Counted from the first letter of the stretch, positions 26,433 through 36,445 are shown. The stretch is 64,000 nt of DNA from Stenotrophomonas ginsengisoli (GCF_001431485.1 NZ_LDJM01000032.1:1-64000), one strand, 5' to 3'. Translations and numbers: made by a program. The notes: a model not told the origin generated them from the letters alone.

Positions 26433-27824
26433 ATGTCCATGCGTATTGCAGTACTCGGTGCCGGCCCCAGCGGGCTGGCCATGCTTCGCGCCTTCGATTC
26501 CCTGCGTCGTCAGGGCCACCCGGTACCCGAGGTGGTCTGTTATGAAAAACAGGCTGACCTGGGCGGGATGTGGAACTACACCTGGCGTACCGGCCTGGAT
26601 GCCTACGGCGAGCCGGTCCACGGCAGCATGTACCGCTATCTCTGGTCCAACGGGCCGAAGGAAGCACTGGAATTTGCCGACTACAGTTTCGAAGAGCACT
26701 TCGGCCGGCCGATCGGCTCCTATCCTCCGCGTGCGGTGCTGCGCGACTACATCATGGGGCGGATCGAACGCAACGGCCTGCGTGGCCAGATCCGCTTCAA
26801 CATGGCCGTGCACTGGGTCCAGCGTGACCCGCAGACCGGCCGTTTCCAGGTCACCGTGCGCGACCTGAAGGCCGACAGCATGGTCACCGAGCAGTTCGAT
26901 CACGTGGTGGTGGCCACCGGCCATTTCTCCACACCGCATGCACCGTCGTTTCCGGGCCTGGAGCAATTCCCCGGACGCGTGCTGCATGCACATGACTTTC
27001 GTGATGCCTGCGAGTTCACCGACAAGGACCTGCTGCTGGTCGGCAGCAGCTATTCGGCCGAGGACATCGGCACCCAGTGCTACAAATACGGCGCGCGCAC
27101 GGTCACCTTCAGCTACCGCAGCCGTCCGCTGGGCTACCAGTGGCCGGCTTGTTTCGAGGAAAAGCCGCTGTTGCTGCGCCTTGATGGCAATACCGCCCAT
27201 TTCATCGATGGCAGCAGCAAGCAGGTCGATGCGGTGGTGCTGTGCACCGGATACCGCCATCATTTCCCGTTCCTGCCCGACGAGTTGACCCTGCGTACCA
27301 ACAACCGCCTGTATCCGGGCCAGTTGTACAAGGGTGTGGCCTTCATCGATGACCCGGGGCTGATCTACCTGGGCATGCAGGACCAGTACTACACCTTCAA
27401 CATGTTCGATGCCCAGGCCTGGTTGGCCCGCGACCTGTTGCTGGGGCGTACGCCCTTGCCGGGGCACGCGCAGATGCAGGCCGACAGCCTGCTCTGGCAG
27501 CAGCGCGAGCAGGCCTGCAGTTCGGCCGAGCAGGACATCGATTTCCAGGCCGCCTATGTGCGCGACCTGGTCGATGCCACCGATTACCCGGATTTCGGCA
27601 TCGAGGCTGTGGCGGAGATGTTCAAGCAATGGAAGCGTGACAAGAAGCGCGACATCCTGGGTTACCGCAACCAGCAGTACCGCTCCCTGCTAACCGGCAA
27701 CCTGGCCCCGGTGCACCACACCCCGTGGATGCTGGCCCTGGATGATTCGCTGCCGGCCTTCCTCGGCAACCGGCCCGAGCACCTGCAGGTGCCCATCGAT
27801 CAGGACCAGGCCGTCACGGCCTGA
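26433..27824 (+). CDS. tmm: Flavin-containing monooxygenase, trimethylamine-monooxygenase-like
   Basis: A 463-residue FAD/NADPH monooxygenase. It opens with the FAD motif GAGPSGL, has the FMO signature region FPGRVLHAHDFRDA and the NADP motif VGSSYSAED. Long blocks (WNYTWRTGLD, SMYRYLWSNGPKE, GMQDQYYTFNMFDAQAW, HHTPWMLALDDSL) match what I recall of bacterial Tmm enzymes that oxidise trimethylamine to TMAO, much closer than general FMOs. Substrate is therefore likely a small tertiary amine, to be tested. The ATG at 26433 has AGGAG 11 bases upstream; a second ATG two codons on is possible. It is convergent with the DUF2939 gene, only 6 bases apart. Confidence 0.85.
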   Translation: MSMRIAVLGAGPSGLAMLRAFDSLRRQGHPVPEVVCYEKQADLGGMWNYTWRTGLDAYGEPVHGSMYRYLWSNGPKEALEFADYSFEEHFGRPIGSYPPRAVLRDYIMGRIERNGLRGQIRFNMAVHWVQRDPQTGRFQVTVRDLKADSMVTEQFDHVVVATGHFSTPHAPSFPGLEQFPGRVLHAHDFRDACEFTDKDLLLVGSSYSAEDIGTQCYKYGARTVTFSYRSRPLGYQWPACFEEKPLLLRLDGNTAHFIDGSSKQVDAVVLCTGYRHHFPFLPDELTLRTNNRLYPGQLYKGVAFIDDPGLIYLGMQDQYYTFNMFDAQAWLARDLLLGRTPLPGHAQMQADSLLWQQREQACSSAEQDIDFQAAYVRDLVDATDYPDFGIEAVAEMFKQWKRDKKRDILGYRNQQYRSLLTGNLAPVHHTPWMLALDDSLPAFLGNRPEHLQVPIDQDQAVTA

Positions 27825-27830
27825 GCCCCG

Positions 27831-28403
27831 TCAGCCCAGGACATCGGCTGCCGCCCAACCGGGCGGCAGCTGGATGTCGACCAAGCGCCAGCGCAAGCCC
27901 TGGCGGGCGAAGATGAAGGTGGTGCGGTGGCCGGCCGCATCGGTGCGGCTGGCGCTGAAGCGGCTCAGCGACTCATAGCGCCACTGGACCCCGGCAAAGG
28001 GTTCGGGGCTGGCGGGCGGTGCATAGGTGTCCGCACTCTGGGTATGGCCGGTGGCCTTGCGCCAGGTGCCCTGGCCATGCAGCACGGCGCTGATGCCCAG
28101 CGGGGTGACCACGCTGTCCACACTGGCCCCGACCAGGCTGCTGGCCCCGGCCAAGGCCAGGCCGCCGAACAGGTTGGACTGGACATCCGCCCCGGCCGCA
28201 CGTACCAGGCGGTCGGCCAGCTGCGCCTTCAGGTTGACCCGCAGGGCGGGGAAATCGATGTGTTTTTCCAGCTGGGCGGGCGAGCGTTGGGTAATGGCCT
28301 TATCAATCCCGCGCATGGCCAGCCACGGGCCGGCGGCCAGCAGGGCGACCAGGCCCAGCAACAGGGCAAGGATCAGGCACAGCCACAGACCGGGTTTGCG
28401 CAT
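27831..28403 (-). CDS. DUF2939 membrane-anchored protein
   Basis: A 190-residue protein with one N-terminal transmembrane segment (about residues 6-27). The block AMRGIDKAITQRSPAQLEKHIDFPALRVNLKAQL is the hallmark of DUF2939, a family of unknown role. The start at 28403 is fixed by the signal-anchor; the earlier in-frame codons overlap sbcD. It is divergent from sbcD and convergent with the monooxygenase gene. Confidence 0.78.
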   Translation of the reverse strand: MRKPGLWLCLILALLLGLVALLAAGPWLAMRGIDKAITQRSPAQLEKHIDFPALRVNLKAQLADRLVRAAGADVQSNLFGGLALAGASSLVGASVDSVVTPLGISAVLHGQGTWRKATGHTQSADTYAPPASPEPFAGVQWRYESLSRFSASRTDAAGHRTTFIFARQGLRWRLVDIQLPPGWAAADVLG

Positions 28404-28547
28404 GGCAGTCACCAACACAGGGAAAGGTTGCCAGCCTGCCGCAAGCGGGCCCTGCGTGCATGAACGTTGCCATCGCCGCTGGGCCAGTCGCAGCCGGTGC
28501 GACACAATGCGGGTTTGCTGTTGCGGTTTACACCCCGGGGATGGCCC

Positions 28548-29765
28548 ATGCGCCTGCTGCACACGTCTGATTGGCATCTTGGCCAGCATTTTTTCGGCAA
28601 GAGCCGGCAACACGAACATGCCGCCTTCCTGCACTGGCTGCTGGCCCAGGTGCAGCAGCACGCCATTGATGCGGTGATCGTGGCCGGGGATGTGTTCGAC
28701 ACCGCCAGCCCGCCCAGCCATGCGCGCGAGGCCTATCACCAGCTGGTGCTGGACATGCATGACGCCGGCGCGCAGCTGGTGGTGCTGGGCGGCAACCATG
28801 ATTCGCCGGCAGTGCTGGGCGAGTCACGCCAGCTGCTGGCGCGTCTGCACACCCGGGTGGTGCCGTCCCTGGACGGTGCTGCGGCCGAGCATGTGCTGGC
28901 CCTGCGCCGGCGCGACGGCAGCACCGGGGCATTGCTGTGCGCCATTCCCTTCATCCGCGCGCGGGAGGTGCGCCAGTCCCTGCCCGGGCAGGAGGCGGAA
29001 GCGGCGCGGCAGGACCTGGTGGCCGGTATTGCCGGCCACTACGCTGCCATCCATGCCGCGGCGGTGGCGCTTCGCGATGAAGAGGGCCTGCAGGTGCCGA
29101 TCGTGGCCACCGGTCACCTGACCTGTGTCGGGGCAAAGCGCAGCGAATCGGTGCGCGAGATCTACGTCGGCGCGCTGTCGGCATTTCCGGCCGATGCCTT
29201 CCCGCCGGCCGACTACATCGCGCTGGGCCATATCCACCGCCCGCTCAAGGTCGGCGGTGCCGAACACATCCGCTACTGCGGCTCGCCCATTGCCCTGGGC
29301 TTTGACGAGCTGGACAGCCCCAAGCAGGTGCTGCTGGTGGAGCTGGACGCTGACGGCCTGCAGGCGGTGACGCCCTTGCCGGTGCCGGTATTCCAGCCAC
29401 TGCGCCGGATCAGCACGCCGTTGGCCGGGCTGGAGCGGGCCCTGGCCGAGGTGGGCGCCGGGCTGCAACCCGGGCAGGTGGCCTGGCTGGAGCTGGAGGT
29501 GGTCGATGATGCCTTCCTGCCGGATTTGCCGGCGCGCGTGGCCGCGCTGCTGGAAGGGCTGCCTCTGGAGGTGCTGCGCCTGCGCCGGCGGCGGGCCAGC
29601 CAGCCGGCGCTGGCCCCGGCCCTGCAGTCACTCGATGAGCTGGACCCGCAGGAAGTGTTCGCCCGCCGCCTGGCCGCCGAGGACGGGCTGGATGCCGATC
29701 AACAGCAGGCCCTGCAGGGCTGCTTTGCCCAGGTGCTGGCCACTGTGCAGGAGGGCGGGGCATGA
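28548..29765 (+). CDS. sbcD: Exonuclease subunit SbcD
   Basis: A 405-residue Mre11-type nuclease subunit of SbcCD, which cuts DNA hairpins and blocked ends during replication repair. The metal-binding motifs are all present: HTSDWHLGQ, GDVFD, GGNHDSP, TGHL and GHIHRP. The ATG at 28548 is used because the protein begins MRLLHTSDWHLG; the longer frame upstream lacks similarity. Its stop overlaps the sbcC start (ATGA at 29762-29765), so both subunits are coupled. Confidence 0.95.
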   Translation: MRLLHTSDWHLGQHFFGKSRQHEHAAFLHWLLAQVQQHAIDAVIVAGDVFDTASPPSHAREAYHQLVLDMHDAGAQLVVLGGNHDSPAVLGESRQLLARLHTRVVPSLDGAAAEHVLALRRRDGSTGALLCAIPFIRAREVRQSLPGQEAEAARQDLVAGIAGHYAAIHAAAVALRDEEGLQVPIVATGHLTCVGAKRSESVREIYVGALSAFPADAFPPADYIALGHIHRPLKVGGAEHIRYCGSPIALGFDELDSPKQVLLVELDADGLQAVTPLPVPVFQPLRRISTPLAGLERALAEVGAGLQPGQVAWLELEVVDDAFLPDLPARVAALLEGLPLEVLRLRRRRASQPALAPALQSLDELDPQEVFARRLAAEDGLDADQQQALQGCFAQVLATVQEGGA

Positions 29766-32700
29766 AGATCCTGTCCCTGCGCCTGCGCAACCTCAATTCG
29801 CTCAAGGGCGATACCCACATCGATTTCCGCACGCCGGCCTTTGCCGACGGCCTGTTTGCCATCACCGGGCCGACCGGGGCGGGCAAGTCGACCCTGCTCG
29901 ATGCGATCTGCCTGGCCATCTACCACCGCACGCCGCGTTTTGATGCCGTCAACGCCAGCACCAATGCGCTGATGACCGAGCACACGGCCGAGTGCATGGC
30001 CGAGGTCGAATTCCTGGCCCGTGGCCAGTACTACCGGGCGCGCTGGAGCCAGCGCCGGGCACGCAACAAGGTGGACGGCAAGCTGCAGGCGCCGGAGGTG
30101 GAGCTGGCCCGTATCGACCCGGCCGACCCGGACGGGCGCGGGCAGATCCTGGCCGAGAAGGTGCGCGAGAAGGATCCGCTGGTCGAGCAGCTCAGCGGCC
30201 TGGATTACCAGCGCTTCACCCGTTCGGTACTGCTGGCCCAGGGCGATTTCTCGGCCTTCCTCACCGCCACCGACAAGGACCGCGCCGGGCTGCTGGAGCA
30301 GCTCACCGGTACCGCCGTGTACGGGCAGATCTCGGCCGAAGTGTTCGAACAAGCCAAGCAGCGCCGCCAGGCGCTGGCCGTACTGCAGGCCGAGGCCGCC
30401 GGCCTGCCGCCGCTCGGTGATGAGGCGCGCGCCGCGCTGCAGGCCGAACTGGCAGCGCTGCAGCCGCAGTGGGAGGCGGTGCAGGGGCAGCGGCAGGCCA
30501 TCGAGCGCTGCGTGGCCTGGCGCCAGCAGCTTCAGGCCGCCCACAGTGAACAGCAAGCAGCCGAACTGACCCTGCAGCAGGCCGCAGCGATGCTGGCGGC
30601 AACGGCCGATGACCAGGCCGCGCTGGCCGCCGCGGCGCCGGCGGCACGGGCCTGGCCGTTCTGGCAGGCGCGCGAGCAGGCCCGTGGCGATGCCGAGGCG
30701 GGCGCGCAGGCCCTGCAGCAGGCCGTGGCCGCCAATGCGTCCGCACTGGCGGCCGAACAACAGGCGGCGGGGATCGGCCTGGCCGTGGCGGCGGCGCAGC
30801 AGCGTGCTGCCGAGGCGGCGCAGGCCGCGCAGCAGGCAAGCCAGACGCAGGCCGCCGCAGCCCTGGCGGCCTGCGCCGACGCGGCTGGGCTGGGTACGCT
30901 GCTGCCGGTATGGCGGCTGGCGCTGGAGCGCTGGCAGGCCAGCGTGCAATCCGTCGACCAGGCCCGCTGGCGCCAGCAACAGGCTGGCCAGGAGCTGGCC
31001 CAGGCGCAGCTGGCCCGCGATCAGGCCGCCCAGGCGCTGGCCATGCACCAGCAGCACGATGCGCAGGCCCGGCAACACTGGCAGGCGCAATCCCGGGCCT
31101 TTGCCGACAGTCTGGATGGCCAGTCGTTGGAGGCGCTGACCCTGGCCCGGGAGGCGCTTGCCGAGCAGTACCGCCAGGCCAGCGAACTGCGGCCCCTGCT
31201 GGAACAGCAACAACAGCTGCAGACGGCCCTGGCCGAGCTGGGCCGGGGGCTGCCGGCGCGCGAGCAGGCCCAGGCGGCCGCCGCCCAGGCCGAGCAGGCG
31301 GCCCACACGGCATTGGCCCAGGCCACCACGCGGCTGGAAGACAAGCAGCAGATCCTGGCCCTGCGCCAGACCGTGGTCGGCCTCAATGCCTGGCGCGACC
31401 AGCTGCGCGATGGCCAGCCGTGTCCGCTGTGCGGGGCGCACGAGCACCCGGGCCTGGAAGGTGATGCCGATGCGCAACTGCTGCAGGCCCGTGCCGCCTG
31501 TGACCAGGCCCAGGGCGAGGTGCTGGCGGCCACTCGCGCGGTGCAGCAGGCCCAGGCCGGACATGCCGAGGCCCGGGCGCAGAACCAGGCAGTAGATCGC
31601 GAACAGCAGCAACATCAACAGACGCTGGCAGCCTTGCAGCAGCGCTTGCACGAGGCGGGCGCGGTGGACCTGCCGACACTGGAAGACACCCTGACCGGCT
31701 TGGCCGCCCGCGGCCAGCAGGTGCGCCGGCAGCTCGATGCCGCCAGTGCCGCGCAGGCTGCCCAGCAGCAGGCGGCGCAGGAACTGGAAAAGGCCGGCCT
31801 GGCCCTGGAGGCGGCCGGCCAGCGGCTGAGCCTGCAGACCCAGGCCCTCAGCCGGGCCCAGGCATTGGACCAGACCCGGCAACAGGAACTGGCCGCGCTG
31901 CAGGCCGCCTGCCAGGACCAGGAACAGGCGCTGGCCGCGCAATGGCCGGCCGGTGTGCTCAATGACGATCCGCTGGCCTGGCTGGATACGCAAGAGCAGG
32001 CCTGGCGGCACCATCGCGATTGCGTGGATGCGCTGGGTGTGGCCGAACAGCAGCTGGGCGTGGCCGGCGAGGCGGTGCAGGAGGCCGGTCGCACCCATGC
32101 GCAGTGGCAGCAGCGCAGCAGCACGCCGCTGGTCTTGCCCGATGCTGCCGCCTTGCCTTCGTTGCCTCGGTTGCAGGAGCAGTGGCAGGCCGCGCAGCAA
32201 CAGGCGGCACAGGCCGCGCAGGCGCTGATGGCCGCCGGTGCCCGGCAGCAGGCCGGGGCCGACACCTTGGCACGCAGCCAGCAGGCCCTGGATCAGGCGC
32301 TGGCCGAACACGGCTTGGCCGATACGGCCCAGCTGCTGGCCCGGCATCTGCCGGCCGCAGAACAGGCCTTGCGCCAGCAACGGGTGGATGAGGCCAGTCA
32401 GTGGCATCTGCGCGCCAGTGCCGAGGCTGCCCAGGCCGGTGCCCGGGTGGTGCAGCTGGCCGACCAGGCACTGAGCCCGTTGCCGCTGGACGGGCTGCTG
32501 GCCCAGCAGGCCGAGGTCGATGCCCACTGGCAGGCATTGGCCGAGCGGCGCGGGGTGCTCGATACCCGCCTGGCCGATGACCAGACACGGCGCCAGCTGC
32601 TGGGCCAACTGCACCAGCGGATCGCCGCGGCCGATGCCCAGGTCCGGCTGTGGGAGCGGCTCAACGAGCTGATCGGCTCCAGGGAGGGCGACAAGTTCCG

Positions 32701-33148
32701 CACCTTCGCCCAGGGGCTGACCCTGGACCGGCTGGTGCTGCTGGCCAATGGCCACCTGCAGCGACTGGATGGCGGGCGCTATGCCCTGCAGCGCAGCGAC
32801 AGTGGCCTGGGCCTGCGTGTGGCCGACAGCTGGCAGGCCGATGTGGTGCGTGATGTGCGCACCCTGTCCGGCGGCGAGAGTTTCCTGGTCTCCCTGGCCC
32901 TGGCCCTGGGCCTGTCGGACCTGGTCAGCCATACCACCCGGATCGATTCGTTCTTCCTGGACGAGGGCTTCGGCTCGCTGGACCCGGACGCGCTGGATCT
33001 GGCCCTGGATGCCCTGGACGGCCTGAACGCCGAAGGCAAGCTGATCGGGGTGATCAGCCATGTGGAGGCGGTCAAGGAGCGCATTCCGGTGCAGTTGCGT
33101 GTGCGCAAGACCCGCGGCCTGGGCCACAGCGTGGTCGTGCTGCCCTGA
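29762..33148 (+). CDS. sbcC: Exonuclease subunit SbcC
   Basis: A 1,128-residue Rad50-like ATPase partner of SbcD. Walker A is GPTGAGKST near residues 36-44; the zinc hook CPLCGAHEHPG is at about 552-562 in the middle; the signature LSGGESF and Walker B FFLDEGFGSLDPD are near the C-terminus. Between them run two long Gln/Ala-rich coiled coils. Very Gln/Ala-biased composition is normal for these arms in a GC-rich genome. An inverted repeat (33192-33222) lies just downstream. Confidence 0.95.
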   Translation: MKILSLRLRNLNSLKGDTHIDFRTPAFADGLFAITGPTGAGKSTLLDAICLAIYHRTPRFDAVNASTNALMTEHTAECMAEVEFLARGQYYRARWSQRRARNKVDGKLQAPEVELARIDPADPDGRGQILAEKVREKDPLVEQLSGLDYQRFTRSVLLAQGDFSAFLTATDKDRAGLLEQLTGTAVYGQISAEVFEQAKQRRQALAVLQAEAAGLPPLGDEARAALQAELAALQPQWEAVQGQRQAIERCVAWRQQLQAAHSEQQAAELTLQQAAAMLAATADDQAALAAAAPAARAWPFWQAREQARGDAEAGAQALQQAVAANASALAAEQQAAGIGLAVAAAQQRAAEAAQAAQQASQTQAAAALAACADAAGLGTLLPVWRLALERWQASVQSVDQARWRQQQAGQELAQAQLARDQAAQALAMHQQHDAQARQHWQAQSRAFADSLDGQSLEALTLAREALAEQYRQASELRPLLEQQQQLQTALAELGRGLPAREQAQAAAAQAEQAAHTALAQATTRLEDKQQILALRQTVVGLNAWRDQLRDGQPCPLCGAHEHPGLEGDADAQLLQARAACDQAQGEVLAATRAVQQAQAGHAEARAQNQAVDREQQQHQQTLAALQQRLHEAGAVDLPTLEDTLTGLAARGQQVRRQLDAASAAQAAQQQAAQELEKAGLALEAAGQRLSLQTQALSRAQALDQTRQQELAALQAACQDQEQALAAQWPAGVLNDDPLAWLDTQEQAWRHHRDCVDALGVAEQQLGVAGEAVQEAGRTHAQWQQRSSTPLVLPDAAALPSLPRLQEQWQAAQQQAAQAAQALMAAGARQQAGADTLARSQQALDQALAEHGLADTAQLLARHLPAAEQALRQQRVDEASQWHLRASAEAAQAGARVVQLADQALSPLPLDGLLAQQAEVDAHWQALAERRGVLDTRLADDQTRRQLLGQLHQRIAAADAQVRLWERLNELIGSREGDKFRTFAQGLTLDRLVLLANGHLQRLDGGRYALQRSDSGLGLRVADSWQADVVRDVRTLSGGESFLVSLALALGLSDLVSHTTRIDSFFLDEGFGSLDPDALDLALDALDGLNAEGKLIGVISHVEAVKERIPVQLRVRKTRGLGHSVVVLP

Positions 33149-33583
33149 GTGGGCAGGGCGGGAGCCTCGCCCGGGCACGGCGGGGTGCCTGCCGGATGGC
33201 CTGCCGGGCAATGGCCATCCGGTTCGGCCCGCAGCGCTGGGTAGCCCAGCCATGAGCGCTTGATCAACAGACCTGGAATCTGCCCGTTTCCGCTGTCCTG
33301 CCCGGCAGGCCGGGGCAGCGGGCGGATGCGGGCGGTTTGCGCGTTCTTGCCTTGAGCGGGGGCGTGTTGCCTGCCCGGCACGATGCTGTGTCGCAACAAA
33401 AGTTGTTCTAAATCATGATGATGCGAATGGCAAGTGACCATTGGCAGTTTTTTGTGAACATTTGCGTAACAAATGTGTAATCTCGCGCTCAGGGGCCATT
33501 CACTTTCCATGAGCGTGTACACGGCCCTTGTCTTGAGCAGCTGAGTCATTCCTCTTTCGTGGTTGTGATCAACAGGAGTTGTA
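33149..33583. other. 435-base intergenic region before the TonB receptor gene
   Basis: No gene is visible. The first half is GC-rich and holds a 10-bp inverted repeat (33192-33201 with 33213-33222), a possible sbcC terminator without a clear T run. The second half is AT-richer and holds AACAA-AAG-TTGTT (33395-33407), then the promoter described separately, and about 95 bases of leader with AGGAG before the receptor ATG. Confidence 0.6.
33452..33481 (+). promoter_or_regulatory. Promoter of the TonB receptor gene with a palindromic spacer
   Basis: A -35-like TTGTGA (33452-33457) and -10-like TGTAAT (33476-33481) are 18 bases apart. That spacer is occupied by the inverted repeat ACATTTG-CGTAA-CAAATGT (33458-33476), whose last base is shared with the -10. 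A regulator bound there would lie directly on the promoter. Start of transcription expected near 33488. Confidence 0.55.
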
Positions 33584-36421
33584 ATGTCGATGAAGCGAAA
33601 CAAGTTGCGTGATGCGATCGTCGTGTCGCTGGCCGTGGGCAGCATCAGCGTGGCCGGCATGGGCACCGCCCTGGCCCAGGAGGCACCGGCAGACGGCAGC
33701 AGCCAGGCGCAGACCCTGGATACGGTCAAGGTCACCGGCACCCGTCTGCAGAGCCAGACCATGACCGCGGCCAGTCCGGTGATGGAAATTGATGCCGAGC
33801 AGTTCCGCATCAGCGGTGCGACCAAGGTCGAGGACCTGGTCAACCAGTATCCGCAGCTGGACATGAGCTTTGACAACTTCGCCAACAACGGCGCCACCAC
33901 CTATGCCACCGCCTCGCTGCGCGGCCTGGGCGCCGGTCGCACCCTGACCCTGGTCAATGGCCGCCGCATGCCGGCCGGCGCGTTTGAAACCACCGACCTG
34001 TCGACCATCCCGGCGGCGATGGTCAAGCGCGTTGATGTGCTCACCGGCGGCGCCTCGGCGGTGTACGGTGCCGACGCCGTTGCCGGTGTGGTCAACTTCC
34101 AGCTCAATGACGAGTTTGAAGGTGTCAGCGTCAACTACGGCTATTCGGCCTACCAGCACAACAACGAGAACAGCTACATCCAGGGGCTGATGGACAAGGC
34201 CGGCTTTGACTATCCCACCGGCAGCTCCGGCCTGGATGGCGTGTCGCGCAATCTGGACCTGGGCGTGGGCGGCTTCTTCGGTGATGGCGGCCATGCCGTG
34301 GCCTGGGTGACCTGGCGCGAGAACGAGGCCCTGCTACAGGGCCAGCGCGACTATTCCTCCTGTGCGCTGAGCAACCCGGGTACCGCCTGTGGTGGTTCGG
34401 GTACCGCTGACCCGGGCAACTTCCTTGTCGGTGGCACCAAGTGGATGATTGCCGACGGCAACGGCGGTTATGTGCCGGGCCAGCACCTGTACAACTACGC
34501 GCCGATCAACTACTACCAGCGCCCGGATACCCGTTACACCGCCGGCTTCATGGCCAAGTACGAAGTGAATGAACACTTCGAGCCGTACATCGAGACCATG
34601 TTCGCCAACCGCCAGACCTCGATCCAGATCGCCGAGTCGGGCACCTTCGGTTCGGCCATCACCGTGCCGTGCAGCACCAGCTACATCACCAGCCTGTGTG
34701 CCGATGCCGGCATCACCACCGATGACGTGCGCATTGCCATGTACAAGCGCAACGTGGAAGGCGGCCCGCGCATCCAGGACATCGAGACCCAGACCTACCG
34801 CATCGTGGCCGGTGTGCGTGGTGCGATCACCGACAACTGGTCCTACGACGCGTCCTACACCTACGGCCGTGCCACCTGGAGCAATGTCGGCCACAACGAT
34901 TTCCTGTTCAGCCGCATCAACGACGCGGCCATGGGCTGCCCGACCGGCTCGTTCGCCGGCTGTGTCCCGTATGACATCTGGAATGACAACGTCAGCGTCG
35001 AGGCCGCCCAGGCCCTGGCAGGCACCAGCTTCCAGAAGCGCGACACCACCTACAAGGCAGTGAACGCCTTCGTCACCGGCGACCTCGGCTTCGGCCTGCC
35101 CAGCGCCAATGGCGAAAATGCCGGCCTGGTGCTCGGTTTCGAGCGTCGCGTGAACACCTATCTGCGCCAGTCCGATGCGGATTCGCTGGCCGGCAACTTC
35201 GCCGGTGCCGGCGGCGCCGACACCAACCTGAAGGCCGACATCAGTGTCAGCGAACTGTTCATGGAAGCCGCACTGCCGGTGATCGTGGGCGACGGCTTCG
35301 TCAGCCGCTGGGACATGGAAGTGGGCTACCGCTATTCGGACTACAGCACTTCCGGAGAAACCAACACCTACAAGTTCGGCACCGCCCTGGAGCTGGACGA
35401 AACCGTGCTGGTACGCGGCAGCTGGAACCGCGCCATCCGTGCGCCGAGCCTGAACAACCTGTACTCGCCGGCAAGCATGGGCCTGTGGGGCGGCAATGAT
35501 CCGTGTGCCGGTGCCACGCCGACCGCTTCGGCTGCTGCCTGTGCCCTGACCGGCGTGAGCGCCGCCCAGTACGGCAACATCCCGGCCAGCCCGGCCGACC
35601 AGTACAACGGCTTCTTCGGCGGCAATGCCGCACTGGAACCGGAAACCGCCAACACCTGGACCATCGGCCTGGCCTTCAACCCGATCGAGAACCTGTCCAT
35701 TGCCCTGGACTACTTCAACATCGAGGTCGAGGACACCATCTCCGAGATCGACCCGGACACCATCCTCAATGCCTGCATCACCGCACAGACCCTGTGTGAC
35801 CGCATCCGCCGCGATCCGGTGACCGGTGACCTGTGGTCGGGCAACAGCCAGAACGTGGACACCGCCGGCATGGTGTTCAGCCAGATCGGCAACAACGGTG
35901 GCATGCGCCGCAGTGGTATCGACCTGAATGTCATCTACGGCTGGAACGCCTTCGGTGGCCGCTTCAACACCACCTTCAACAGCACCTTCATGATGAAGGT
36001 GGAGCAGGAGCCGGTGCCGGGCGTGGTCAAGTACGACTGTGCCGGCCTGATCAATCCGTCCTGCGGGGCCAACCCGGAATGGCGTTTTGTCAGCAACCTG
36101 AGCTATACGCTGGATCGCTACAGCGTCAATGCCCGCTGGCGTTATGTCGGTTCCAGTGACTACCGCGACGCGCTCACCGGCGCTGCCCTGACCACCGACA
36201 AGCTGGTGGCCGGTCATGGCGGGCTGAAGGCTGCCAACTACTTCGATCTGTCCGGCTCGGTCACCCTGAGCGACTGGGTCAGCGTCAGCCTGGGCGTGAA
36301 CAACCTGTTCGACCGTGAGCCGCCGATGGTCGGTGGTGGTCTGGTGGACAACGGTAACGGCGTTGCCGGCTATGACCAGGCGGGCCGTTACGTGTTTGGC
36401 AGCATCAACCTGCGTTTTTGA
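33584..36421 (+). CDS. TonB-dependent outer-membrane receptor
   Basis: A 945-residue receptor: signal peptide (residues 1-31, ending ALA), a TonB-box-like segment TLDTVKVTGTR, a plug domain (about 50-165, with LRGLGAGRTLTLVNGRR and GGASAVYGADAVAGVVNF) and a large beta-barrel ending in an aromatic residue (NLRF). The plug style is that of the large sugar- or peptide-type receptors common in this family; there is no adjacent transporter to suggest a substrate. Several Cys pairs in the loops may form disulfides. The start ATG has AGGAG upstream. It is convergent with the TPR/oxygenase gene. Confidence 0.92.
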   Translation: MSMKRNKLRDAIVVSLAVGSISVAGMGTALAQEAPADGSSQAQTLDTVKVTGTRLQSQTMTAASPVMEIDAEQFRISGATKVEDLVNQYPQLDMSFDNFANNGATTYATASLRGLGAGRTLTLVNGRRMPAGAFETTDLSTIPAAMVKRVDVLTGGASAVYGADAVAGVVNFQLNDEFEGVSVNYGYSAYQHNNENSYIQGLMDKAGFDYPTGSSGLDGVSRNLDLGVGGFFGDGGHAVAWVTWRENEALLQGQRDYSSCALSNPGTACGGSGTADPGNFLVGGTKWMIADGNGGYVPGQHLYNYAPINYYQRPDTRYTAGFMAKYEVNEHFEPYIETMFANRQTSIQIAESGTFGSAITVPCSTSYITSLCADAGITTDDVRIAMYKRNVEGGPRIQDIETQTYRIVAGVRGAITDNWSYDASYTYGRATWSNVGHNDFLFSRINDAAMGCPTGSFAGCVPYDIWNDNVSVEAAQALAGTSFQKRDTTYKAVNAFVTGDLGFGLPSANGENAGLVLGFERRVNTYLRQSDADSLAGNFAGAGGADTNLKADISVSELFMEAALPVIVGDGFVSRWDMEVGYRYSDYSTSGETNTYKFGTALELDETVLVRGSWNRAIRAPSLNNLYSPASMGLWGGNDPCAGATPTASAAACALTGVSAAQYGNIPASPADQYNGFFGGNAALEPETANTWTIGLAFNPIENLSIALDYFNIEVEDTISEIDPDTILNACITAQTLCDRIRRDPVTGDLWSGNSQNVDTAGMVFSQIGNNGGMRRSGIDLNVIYGWNAFGGRFNTTFNSTFMMKVEQEPVPGVVKYDCAGLINPSCGANPEWRFVSNLSYTLDRYSVNARWRYVGSSDYRDALTGAALTTDKLVAGHGGLKAANYFDLSGSVTLSDWVSVSLGVNNLFDREPPMVGGGLVDNGNGVAGYDQAGRYVFGSINLRF

Positions 36422-36426
36422 TGTTG

Positions 36427-36445
36427 ATCAAGCAAGCTGCTTGAT
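36427..36445 (+). terminator. First hairpin after the receptor gene
   Basis: ATCAAGCA (36427-36434) and TGCTTGAT (36438-36445) around AGC, followed by TGGTTTTG. Six bases after the stop. Confidence 0.55.

Noticed and set aside
24440-28400. A genomic island carrying hipBA and the monooxygenase gene
   Set aside because: No integrase, insertion sequence, tRNA or base-composition break is visible at either side, so transfer cannot be supported from the sequence alone.
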